Part shown: positions 32,792 to 41,006 of the stretch, piece by piece | How the letters are laid out: the number at the start of each line of letters is the position of its first letter | How positions within the stretch are numbered: the first letter of the stretch is position 1 | From: PALSA-1296 sp037143335 | GTDB taxonomy: Bacteria; Bacteroidota; Ignavibacteria; Palsa-1295 | Direction of reading: 5' to 3' | NCBI GenBank assembly: GCA_037143335.1 | Contig: JBAWZA010000002.1 | Coordinates: forward strand, 62,001-126,000 | Length of the DNA stretch: 64,000 bases | The notes under the pieces: generated by a model | The model's database searches: none | What the model saw: only the letters and a program-made list of their open reading frames with translations | What the model was told of the DNA's origin: nothing | Translations under genes and position numbers: made by a program

Positions 32792-34438
32792 ATGACAAAG
32801 TATCTTGCACTATTCATACTCGTGCTCGCGGCGAATGCTTCGGCACAGATCACGATTGAAGGCACCGTTACCGATGCCAACGGCAAAGCTCCACAACTTG
32901 CTCACGCGCACATCGGAAAGTTTAACGATGATAAGCATTCAACTTCAACTCCATGCACACCTGATGGACACTACTCAATTCAAATTCCGAAAGCTGGAAT
33001 CTATACACTTCGTTTGAGTGCAGTTGATCATGAGGAAGTTTCCATTCCTCTTTTCTTGGATGAGTCGGAGAAGAGCGTTACTGTTAATTGCAAACTCAGT
33101 CCAAACGGCTTCGTCAAGGAGCCAGAGAAAATTACTGTCATCGGTGATTGGAATAAATTTGCATTCGCAAGTACTGAGCAAATGACGCCAACCAAATCGG
33201 CTGACGGTAGAACCGTCTATACGTATGAGCGCGCTGCTATAGGTGATACACTCAGCTATCAGCTTATGGGTTCAGTCGAAGGAGGGCATAGCGTTAATGG
33301 CCAGAGTGCCGACTATTTCACCTACGATGGGGGCGGAGACTATCGGTCAGTCATGCGTACAAAAAAAGGTGACAAGGTTGTGATCATCTATGATCCAGCT
33401 AAATCAAATTACATGAAACTCCCGAATTTGCCAATCGTGGATATCAGAGATAATCCGTTCATAAAGAATGCCTACGCATTCCATGAGGCAGTGATCAAAT
33501 TGCGAGATGCAACTTTTACGAAGAATCCGAAGACTGGCGCAGAAGATGTCGATACGGCAAAATACAACTCCATGCTGTCCAAAATTATACAAGTCTTTCG
33601 GAATACGACAGCCAGCGGAGATAAGAGAATGGCACAGTTTGCTCTTGGGTTACTTGCAAAGGTCTATAACTCCGAACTTCCATCTGCAACGGAGAATGCT
33701 GATTTGATTATGAATTCAATGCCAGCGAACTCCCAGAATTGGGTGATAGCAACTTCAAGTATTGGCGAAATCATTACTCATGGAACTCCGAAATTAGCAG
33801 CGACGTATTCTGCTGGTTTGCGGACTCACCCCGAACCAACTGTTCGTGCAATTGTCTTAGTCAAGGATCTCGAGCTTGCGTATAATGGGAAGAATGAACC
33901 AGAGGCGAGAAGACTTTATACGATGCTCAAAAAAGACTATGCCGATGTTAAGGAGATTAAGTGGGAAGTGAATCTTTACAATCCAGATGCCGCGGTACAA
34001 GTCGGCAAGGATATTCCGAGTTTTGAAGTAGCACTTCTCGATGGTTCAGGCAAAGTCAGCAATACCTCAATGCTTGGAAGATATTACATGATTGATTTCT
34101 GGGCTACGTGGTGCGGTCCTTGCGTTCGTGAAATGCCTGCGATTCACAAGGCGTACGAGAAATTCAAGGGCAGAAAGGGATTTGAGATTCTCTCGTTATC
34201 AATGGACGCTGCTGAAGCGCAAATCGCACCTTTCAGAACGAAGAAATGGAAGATGCCTTGGTTGCATGCATTTATCCCCGGGATTTTTGATGCTTCACTC
34301 GCTAAAAAGTTTGAGGTTGCTGGCATTCCGAAGCCTGTACTCGTCGGTCCTGATGGCAAAGTGGTTGCAATGCAAGAGACACTGCGCGGTGAGACACTCG
34401 AAAAGACACTCGGAAAATTTCTTGGCGAGGTGAATTAA
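32792..34438 (+). CDS. exported TlpA-type thioredoxin with long N-terminal extension
   Basis: A 548-residue periplasmic protein with a signal peptide (residues 1-19, ending ASAQ). An N-terminal carboxypeptidase-regulatory-like domain (about 20-110) and an uncharacterised middle (about 110-400) precede a C-terminal TlpA-like thioredoxin domain (about 405-548). Its active site is WCGPC with Cys441 and Cys444, and a later cis-Pro region reads AGIPKPVLVGPDG. Such proteins are usually thiol reductases for cytochrome c or other envelope proteins. The gene starts 43 bases after hpnD; a functional link is not evident. Confidence 0.88.
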   Translation: MTKYLALFILVLAANASAQITIEGTVTDANGKAPQLAHAHIGKFNDDKHSTSTPCTPDGHYSIQIPKAGIYTLRLSAVDHEEVSIPLFLDESEKSVTVNCKLSPNGFVKEPEKITVIGDWNKFAFASTEQMTPTKSADGRTVYTYERAAIGDTLSYQLMGSVEGGHSVNGQSADYFTYDGGGDYRSVMRTKKGDKVVIIYDPAKSNYMKLPNLPIVDIRDNPFIKNAYAFHEAVIKLRDATFTKNPKTGAEDVDTAKYNSMLSKIIQVFRNTTASGDKRMAQFALGLLAKVYNSELPSATENADLIMNSMPANSQNWVIATSSIGEIITHGTPKLAATYSAGLRTHPEPTVRAIVLVKDLELAYNGKNEPEARRLYTMLKKDYADVKEIKWEVNLYNPDAAVQVGKDIPSFEVALLDGSGKVSNTSMLGRYYMIDFWATWCGPCVREMPAIHKAYEKFKGRKGFEILSLSMDAAEAQIAPFRTKKWKMPWLHAFIPGIFDASLAKKFEVAGIPKPVLVGPDGKVVAMQETLRGETLEKTLGKFLGEVN

Positions 34439-34465
34439 GATTACACCACACTTTTTTCTTTATAG

Positions 34466-34789
34466 GTGAATATTGTTTTTTCCGTTATTTTACTCGTTGG
34501 TGCCTTATACTTCGTATGGTGGGGGTATAAGAATCTTGTACGCCGCGAAAGCGAACCCGAGTCCGAAGGCGGCGAAGGTGTTGCTTGCCACCTGTGTGGT
34601 AGGGCATATCCGAGAAGTCAGGTCGTCACGGTAGAAAAGAGAGCAGGCTTCGAGAATTATTTCTGTGGCGATTGTATCTCCAAGCTTGCCGCTGATTACA
34701 ATAGTCTTGTTCGCTCTGGAAATGCTCCCCCGATCTTTACCGAGCACGTCCTCAACGGTGATAACGGTGTGGTTGCGCGATATAATTAA
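34466..34789 (+). CDS. membrane-anchored zinc-ribbon protein
   Basis: A 107-residue protein: one N-terminal transmembrane helix (about 3-22, IVFSVILLVGALYFVWWG), a charged linker, then CHLCGR and CGDC (about 28 residues apart), a likely zinc ribbon. The rest is polar, facing the cytoplasm. The start is GTG 34466, 27 bases after the thioredoxin gene. I cannot name the family. The two CxxC pairs and the neighbouring redox gene could also suggest a thiol role. Confidence 0.68.
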   Translation: MNIVFSVILLVGALYFVWWGYKNLVRRESEPESEGGEGVACHLCGRAYPRSQVVTVEKRAGFENYFCGDCISKLAADYNSLVRSGNAPPIFTEHVLNGDNGVVARYN

Positions 34790-34855
34790 AGAAATTATAA
34801 ACTGACTTCTATCAAACATATAGTTCTTGGCGAAAGACCACTACTCCTTGCACCG

Positions 34856-35788
34856 ATGGAGGATGTGACGGATGTATCGTTTCGCATTTTCCAAAAGCGA
34901 ATGGGAGCCGATGCCGTTTACACCGAGTTCATTTCGAGTGAAGCGATCATCCGAAGTGCCGCTAAGTCTATGAAGAAGATGGCGATGCTTGAAGAGGAGC
35001 GCCCATTAGCAATCCAGATTTTTGGAGGCAAGCCCGAAGTGATGCGCGAAGCGGCACAAATCTCGGAAGCAGCTGGTCCGGATTTCATTGATATTAACTG
35101 CGGATGTTGGGTAAAGAACGTTGCAGGCAAAGGCGCAGGTGCGGCACTCTTAAAAGATTTGCCTCGAATGGAAGCAATGGTTCGCGCAACCGTTGATGCA
35201 GTAAAACTTCCCGTCACGGTGAAGACGAGATTAGGTTGGGACCCTGACTCAATAAATATTTTAGATGTCGCTCCGATGCTTGAGCAAGCAGGTGCGGCAG
35301 CACTGACAATTCATTGCCGTACCAGATCACAAGGCCATAACGGAGCGGCTGATTGGAGTTGGGTGCCGAAAATTAAACAACGTGTTAGTATTCCCGTATT
35401 TGTGAACGGGGATGTAAATTCTCCAGCAGCGGCTGATAGAGCTTTTCGTGAGACTGGTTGCGATGGTGTGATGGTCGCGCGCGCGGCAATTAGTAATCCT
35501 TTTATTTTTCGCGAGATAAAAGAATATTTCAAGACAGGTTCGTACAGTCCATCATCCCTTAGCGAACGAGTCGAGTTATGCCTTGATCATTTGCGTCACT
35601 CCATTGCATTACATGACGAGCGTCGCTCAGTACCTGCCTTCAGAAAATATTATCTCGGCTATTTCAAAGGCATCTACGGTGCAGCCAGACTTCGCAGCGA
35701 ACTCATGTCGCTCGACTCCTACCAGCAAGTGGAAGATCGCCTCTACAAATTCGCTGAAAGCTCTCAGGAAGAATTAGTTGTGGCGTAG
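34856..35788 (+). CDS. tRNA-dihydrouridine synthase (start uncertain)
   Basis: A flavoenzyme of the Dus family that reduces uridine in the D-loop of tRNA; 310 residues from ATG 34856. Features: EDVTDVSFR, the catalytic-loop DINCGCWVKNVAGKGAGAALL with the active cysteine but Trp where Pro is usual, KTRLGW, CRTRSQGH, VNGDV and VARAAISNPFIFREI. Homology clearly begins before this ATG: the upstream codons read LGERPLLLAP, giving the normal first strand LLLAPMEDVTD. No ATG, GTG or TTG precedes it in frame before a stop at 34787; CTG 34802 or ATC 34811 are the candidates. The coordinates given therefore probably miss about 18 residues. Confidence 0.88.
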   Translation: MEDVTDVSFRIFQKRMGADAVYTEFISSEAIIRSAAKSMKKMAMLEEERPLAIQIFGGKPEVMREAAQISEAAGPDFIDINCGCWVKNVAGKGAGAALLKDLPRMEAMVRATVDAVKLPVTVKTRLGWDPDSINILDVAPMLEQAGAAALTIHCRTRSQGHNGAADWSWVPKIKQRVSIPVFVNGDVNSPAAADRAFRETGCDGVMVARAAISNPFIFREIKEYFKTGSYSPSSLSERVELCLDHLRHSIALHDERRSVPAFRKYYLGYFKGIYGAARLRSELMSLDSYQQVEDRLYKFAESSQEELVVA

Positions 35789-35791
35789 AAT

Positions 35792-38700
35792 TTATTTCGC
35801 TGCCTTAGATTTTATTGACTCCAAGATTGCATTCATCTTAGAGAGATATTTCTGATTCAGAGCGTCGTCGGATTCTTTTGCTTTTGCAACTTTCTCTTTA
35901 AGAACTGCAATTCTGTTGATTTGGAGATTAGATGGTCGAGTATCGTTGCCAGCAATAGCACCATAGACCTCAGAAATTTCTTCACGTATTTTCTTTTCAT
36001 CAGCGAAAATAGATTTCTGCTTTGATGCAAGGAGCGTCCACCGAAGCTCTTCGAGTTTCGTATTGTATTCGTTCAGGAATGCTTTGTCTTTCGTATTCTT
36101 TACAGAATCAATATTCTCTTTAATCATCTTTTGCTTCTCGGAAACATCATCAGAGATCACCGCAAGTTTTTCGTGCAGATGATATAACTCCATCGAGGCA
36201 TCGTTACGAGCAATGCGATCATCGAGCGTGAAATCTTTATTGCTCGAATCATGCACGACAGTTAGTGTCTCACTATATTCTTTATCAGCGATTTTCAGTT
36301 TCGCAGTATAGGTGCCAGGCATTACCATCGGTGCGAAAAAACCACCGTTATCCAATTTCGTGCCACCACCTGCAGTTTTCGGTGGCTTCATTCGGAGATT
36401 CCAATAGAGCTTATTAATCCCTTTTCTCTTTGATGCAGGAATGCTCTGGACGAGTGCCCCTTTCTCATCGAGTATATCGAGTTTTATTTCTGCAGTATTT
36501 ACCCGCTCCTTGAGGTAGTACTCGATCGGCGGAGTATAGGTATATGCGGCATTCCCACTATTCCATCCACCTGTGCTTGGGAATCCTGCGCCGCCGAATT
36601 TCCCGTCAGATAATACGAGTGGCTCCATCGGGAAGAGATACACATCATGCGCTGCAATTTCTTTTGAGAGCGAACGCATCGGAGAGATATTGTCGATTGC
36701 AATAATTCCTCTGCCATGAGTTGCTAGCAGGAGATCGTTCGTTGCTTTTTGAATTTGAATGTCCCGAACAGGAGCGTACCATGGCACATTATTCTTCATT
36801 CTGAACCACGTTGCTCCTCGATCAAGTGAGGCGAAAAATCCCATCTCGGTACCAAGATAGAGAAGATCTCTATTGACAAAATCTTCCTTGATCTTATGCG
36901 CATACCCTGTGAACTCGGGGTTCGATAACATCTGCCACGTTTTACCAAGGTCGGTGGAGCGAGCGAGATAGGTATTCATATCTCCGTAGCAATGATTATC
37001 AAATGTCGCGTACACTACTGATGCATCAAAGTGTGATGGTTCGAGGCTCGATACCCACGCGCCTCTCGCAATGCCGGAGCCAGCGAGGTTTGGTGTAATG
37101 TTCGTCCAGTTTTTTCCGCCATCGGTAGTGCGCTGGATGTTCCCGTCGTCAGTGCCAACCCAAATGAGATTTTCATCGAGTGGCGACTCGGCAATTGTAA
37201 AAATTGTACAATGATTTTCAGCGGAAGTATTATCAGCTGATAATCCACCACTGGAATCTTGTTGCTGTTTCGATTTATCATTCGTGGTCAGATCAGGTGA
37301 AATCTTTGACCAGTTTCTGCCTTGATCTGTAGAACGGTAGAGAAATTGCGAACCCATGAAAAGTTGTTTCGTATTTTTTGCTCCAGTGACAATAGGAGAA
37401 TTCCAATTCCAACGAAGTTTCTCTTCACCTTCTGATGCTTGTGGTTTAATACCGAACGACTTTCCGTTCTTGAGATTTATTCGGTTTGCCTCGCCGCCTT
37501 GTGATTCAGCATAAGCAATTTCGGGATCATTCGGATCAGGCTGCACCCAAAAACCATCGCCACCATTGATGGACATCCAATTCGCATTCCCAATTCCACC
37601 AGGTCCAGCTGAGGGAGCCATCCAACTTCCGTTATCTTGTAGTCCGCCATACATCCTATAGGGGTCTTGGTTATCAACGGCGACATGATAAAATTGACCG
37701 ACAGGAAGATTTTGTACAAAGATCCACGATGCACCTTTGTCTAAACTAATATAGACTCCACCATCGGTACCGAGATAAAGCTCGCTTGTATTTTTGGGAT
37801 TAATCCAGAGAGCATGCTCATCACTATGCACCCAACCACCGTCACCATTCGCTTCTGAGAACGAATAACCACCATCGTTAGAGTACGCAAAATTATATGC
37901 TGGACGATAGACTCGTGCAGAATCATTAGGATCAAACATAATCGTCGAAAAATAAAATGGACGTGCGGTGATGTTGAATGTTGCGCTTTGCTTCTTCCAA
38001 CTTTCTCCGCCATCATTGGAGATATAGAGCCCTGTCTCTTTCGACTCAACGATAGCTAAAAGATTTCGCGGAGCACTTGGAGAGAGTGCGAATGCAATTC
38101 TTCCGAATGGTTTGTTCGGCAAGCCGTTCGATAATTCCTTCCAAGTCTTTCCGCCATCGACTGATTTATACATGCCACTGCCAGTGCCACCAGAGTTAAA
38201 TGAGTACGGTGTTCTCCGAAACTCCCACGTGGTTGCGTAGATGATCTGCGGATTTTTTGGATCAAGCGCGATGTCAGCACATCCAGTATTTTCGTTGATA
38301 TAAAGAATTTTATCCCATGTAGTCCCAGCATCAGTGGATTTGTAGAGTCCGCGATGTTTGCTATCAGACCAAAGCGGTCCAGGCGCGGCAACGAAGATAG
38401 TATTTGAGTTTGTGGGGTCAAGAATAATTTTCGCAATGTGCTCGGTAGAGTCTAAACCGATTTTTGTCCAATTATCGCCAGCGTCGTTTGATTTGTAGAG
38501 ACCATTTCCGATGGAGACAGAATTGCGCATGTTGCTTTCGCCTGTGCCAACGTAAACAACATCAGGTTTTTTCTGATCAATCGCAATTGCTCCGATGCTC
38601 TGACAGTATTTATCAAACATTGAGCGAAAGGATGCACCAGCGTTCGTCGTTTTCCAGACACCGCCACCACCAGTACCGATGTAAATCGTTTTGCCGTCCG

Positions 38701-38857
38701 TCTCGGAGCCGACAATAGCAGTGATTCTTCCGCTCATGGTGCCAGGTCCTATATGCCGAGCTTCCATCATGCCGAATGTCGAGGAGTTGATGGTCTGTGA
38801 CTCGACTGAGGTTGCGAATAAGATAGCGACGAGTAAAAGGAGTAGCGTAAATTTCAT
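35792..38857 (-). CDS. giant exported BNR/VPS10-like beta-propeller protein
   Basis: A 1,021-residue protein with a signal peptide (residues 1-20). Residues 25-710 consist of repeated Asp-box/BNR motifs (SxDxGxTW type, e.g. STDAGTTW, STDQGRNW, STDLGKTW, TTDGGKNW), as in sortilin/VPS10-like propellers often annotated as glycosyl hydrolases. A beta-sandwich region and a helical, lysine-rich C-terminus follow (about 850-1021). No T9SS tail is seen, so it may reach its site by another route or be periplasmic. A related protein is partly encoded at 62197-64000. Enzymatic activity cannot be inferred; catalytic residues of sialidases are not evident. Confidence 0.82.
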   Translation of the reverse strand: MKFTLLLLLVAILFATSVESQTINSSTFGMMEARHIGPGTMSGRITAIVGSETDGKTIYIGTGGGGVWKTTNAGASFRSMFDKYCQSIGAIAIDQKKPDVVYVGTGESNMRNSVSIGNGLYKSNDAGDNWTKIGLDSTEHIAKIILDPTNSNTIFVAAPGPLWSDSKHRGLYKSTDAGTTWDKILYINENTGCADIALDPKNPQIIYATTWEFRRTPYSFNSGGTGSGMYKSVDGGKTWKELSNGLPNKPFGRIAFALSPSAPRNLLAIVESKETGLYISNDGGESWKKQSATFNITARPFYFSTIMFDPNDSARVYRPAYNFAYSNDGGYSFSEANGDGGWVHSDEHALWINPKNTSELYLGTDGGVYISLDKGASWIFVQNLPVGQFYHVAVDNQDPYRMYGGLQDNGSWMAPSAGPGGIGNANWMSINGGDGFWVQPDPNDPEIAYAESQGGEANRINLKNGKSFGIKPQASEGEEKLRWNWNSPIVTGAKNTKQLFMGSQFLYRSTDQGRNWSKISPDLTTNDKSKQQQDSSGGLSADNTSAENHCTIFTIAESPLDENLIWVGTDDGNIQRTTDGGKNWTNITPNLAGSGIARGAWVSSLEPSHFDASVVYATFDNHCYGDMNTYLARSTDLGKTWQMLSNPEFTGYAHKIKEDFVNRDLLYLGTEMGFFASLDRGATWFRMKNNVPWYAPVRDIQIQKATNDLLLATHGRGIIAIDNISPMRSLSKEIAAHDVYLFPMEPLVLSDGKFGGAGFPSTGGWNSGNAAYTYTPPIEYYLKERVNTAEIKLDILDEKGALVQSIPASKRKGINKLYWNLRMKPPKTAGGGTKLDNGGFFAPMVMPGTYTAKLKIADKEYSETLTVVHDSSNKDFTLDDRIARNDASMELYHLHEKLAVISDDVSEKQKMIKENIDSVKNTKDKAFLNEYNTKLEELRWTLLASKQKSIFADEKKIREEISEVYGAIAGNDTRPSNLQINRIAVLKEKVAKAKESDDALNQKYLSKMNAILESIKSKAAK

Positions 38858-38876
38858 AGCACTGGTGATGATTTAA

Positions 38877-38906
38877 ATAAAAAAACCCGGCTCCTAAGAA
38901 CCGGGT
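38877..38906 (-). terminator. Rho-independent terminator after the LolA-like gene
   Basis: A stem ACCCGG / CCGGGT (38885-38890 with 38901-38906), extended by two inner pairs, followed on the minus strand by a T-rich run (38884 downward). It lies 16 bases past the stop of the minus-strand gene. Confidence 0.78.
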
Positions 38907-38922
38907 AGAAAAATTGAGCGGG

Positions 38923-39630
38923 TTAATTTATCTTAAAAATACTTTCATCAATCTTGGTATTGATTTCGACTTTTTTGATTGTCAGTTCACCAAATACCAT
39001 TCCGAAATTCATCGGGAAGACAATGCCTTCCGGAAGTTTTTGGAAGTTCGAGTAATTGATCGTATTTTCCATCTCCTGCCCATTCGCTTTGATTTTCTTG
39101 ATTTCGCGAATGAGATAGTAATTTGATGGGTCAATAAACAATGTCTTGACGTTGCCACCTTTCGTTGTGAGCTTTATTTTATAGCACTCTGTGCCTTCAA
39201 CGTCTTCTTTACCCATAAGCTCTAGACTATGGCCCTTTTGTTTACAGTCAACAAGCTCATTCTGCGTATCAAGCTCATCTTCGAATTGCTTTACATCATC
39301 TGCAGTCATTGCTTCGGGTTTTTGCTGTCCGCCGAATGGCATAAAACTCACGCCAGCGGTTGGCGTAATAATTGTGTAGCCGTTCATTCCCATCAATGTT
39401 ACGTCTTGACGCATTCCTTTTTTGTTGACGACAGTACGTGAGACATTGACTTCTGTGCCCTGAGCCATGACTGTGCCAGAAACCTTTACCGAAGTAATCT
39501 TTTTCCAGGCATCGCTTCCGCCGATGGCAGCGATGTGCTTCGTAATAATCTCCTCAACCGTTTCGGCGCGAAGGGATGTGACGCTTAAGAGTAGTGCGAA
39601 TAATGCAAGTGCGATGTTCCTGTGTTTCAT
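38923..39630 (-). CDS. LolA-like outer-membrane lipoprotein-sorting domain protein
   Basis: A 235-residue exported protein (signal peptide residues 1-21, ending LRAE). The mature part has the pattern of the LolA/LolB fold: TVEEIITKHIAAIGG helix, then an 11-strand beta half-barrel with DPSNYYLIREIKKIKANG. Proteins of this type bind lipid or lipoprotein acyl chains in the periplasm, though many homologues serve other roles. ATG 39630 was chosen; the open frame runs to 39675. It is separated from the propeller gene by a terminator. Confidence 0.78.
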   Translation of the reverse strand: MKHRNIALALFALLLSVTSLRAETVEEIITKHIAAIGGSDAWKKITSVKVSGTVMAQGTEVNVSRTVVNKKGMRQDVTLMGMNGYTIITPTAGVSFMPFGGQQKPEAMTADDVKQFEDELDTQNELVDCKQKGHSLELMGKEDVEGTECYKIKLTTKGGNVKTLFIDPSNYYLIREIKKIKANGQEMENTINYSNFQKLPEGIVFPMNFGMVFGELTIKKVEINTKIDESIFKIN

Positions 39631-39757
39631 GTGATGTATTAATGAATAAAAATTTGTGTGAATCTGCGGATACAAATAGCCTCAGTCACAATTGATTTCT
39701 CTACGCTTTTACGACTGTGGAGTTTCAACAAAAACCGACAGATTCTATGCCAGAAGG

Positions 39758-40981
39758 CTACTCCTTTCGGAGTGCTTCAATGGGATTAAGCCGAGCAGCT
39801 TTGCGGGCGGGATACCAGCCGAAGAAGAGTCCGACCGATGTCGCAGCAGCGAATGCAAGGGCGACAGCGGACGGAGAAATGATTAGTGTCCAGCCGTTTT
39901 GATACGAGACCACATAACTTGCCGCAAGTCCCACGAAAATCCCGATGAGTCCTCCGAGAAGACTTAGCGTTAGCGCTTCTGTTAAGAATTGAAAAAGAAT
40001 ATTCATTGACTTTGCGCCGATGGATTTGCGTATTCCAATTTCGCGCGTTCTCTCGGTGACATTCACAAGCATGATATTCATGATGCCGATACCACCAACA
40101 AGCAGCGCGATAATCGCTGCGCTTCGGAGCAATAGTGCAAGAGTATCGGTACTTTGCTGCGCAGTCTGCGCCATCTCCACTTGTGAGCGGACGCGGAAAT
40201 CATTATCATCTCCTGGCATTAAGCGATGCTGTTCGCGCATGATTCGAGTGATATCGTCAATAGCTGCTTGCGTTGCGCTCTCCGAAATGGCACTTGCGAA
40301 AATATCATTGAGCCACTTTGTGCCGACTAATTTTTTCTGTATCGTTGCGAACGGTCCGATAATAATATCATCTTGATCTTGTCCGTAGGAGTTCGAACCT
40401 TTTTCTTTGAGTACGCCGATGACAGTGAAGGGGACTTGTCTGATTCGTATCGCCGCACCAATCGGATTGGCTTCTTCGCCGAAAAGATTTCTTGCAACTG
40501 TCTTGCCGATGATACAAACTTTTTTCCCACTGACTGCATCGTCGTCGGTAAAGCTCGTGCCAAATTCAACGACATAATTTCTGATCTTCAGGCATTCAGG
40601 TGTTGTCCCACCAATTCGAGTTGACCAGTTTGCTCCTGAGGTAAGAACTTGCGCACGTGTATCAACCCACGGGGCAACTCCAGTAAGGAGGGTGGAGCGT
40701 TTCAGAGCATCGACATCGCGCTCGGTTACATGTGCAGTTCCGCCAGCGCCAGATGAGATTCCGCCAAACATGGATGGACCCGGATCGATCTGGATCATAT
40801 TCGTACCCATCGTATTGATCCGATCAGTAACAGCTTTCGACGCGCCCTGACCAATTGCAGTGAGCGTAATCACAGACCCAACACCAATGATGATGCCGAG
40901 CATCGTCAGAAGCGTACGCATTTTATTCCCCGCAAGCGAAGCAAATGCCATCGTCACGCTTGTCATGAGTTGAGTGATCAT
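39758..40981 (-). CDS. ABC transporter permease, MacB/FtsX type
   Basis: A 407-residue inner-membrane protein. An N-terminal helix (about 15-40) is preceded by the family start MAFASLAGNKMRTLLTMLGI, followed by a large periplasmic domain (40-280) and three C-terminal helices (about 285-400) with the conserved NIMLVNVTERTREIGIRKSIGA motif. MacB-family permeases move substrates or transmit force across the envelope using a separate ATPase. No ATP-binding cassette or MacA gene is in the window, so its partners are elsewhere, and the substrate is unknown. Confidence 0.93.
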   Translation of the reverse strand: MITQLMTSVTMAFASLAGNKMRTLLTMLGIIIGVGSVITLTAIGQGASKAVTDRINTMGTNMIQIDPGPSMFGGISSGAGGTAHVTERDVDALKRSTLLTGVAPWVDTRAQVLTSGANWSTRIGGTTPECLKIRNYVVEFGTSFTDDDAVSGKKVCIIGKTVARNLFGEEANPIGAAIRIRQVPFTVIGVLKEKGSNSYGQDQDDIIIGPFATIQKKLVGTKWLNDIFASAISESATQAAIDDITRIMREQHRLMPGDDNDFRVRSQVEMAQTAQQSTDTLALLLRSAAIIALLVGGIGIMNIMLVNVTERTREIGIRKSIGAKSMNILFQFLTEALTLSLLGGLIGIFVGLAASYVVSYQNGWTLIISPSAVALAFAAATSVGLFFGWYPARKAARLNPIEALRKE

Positions 40982-41006
40982 ACATTCCGTAACGATGGTA
41001 AATCAA

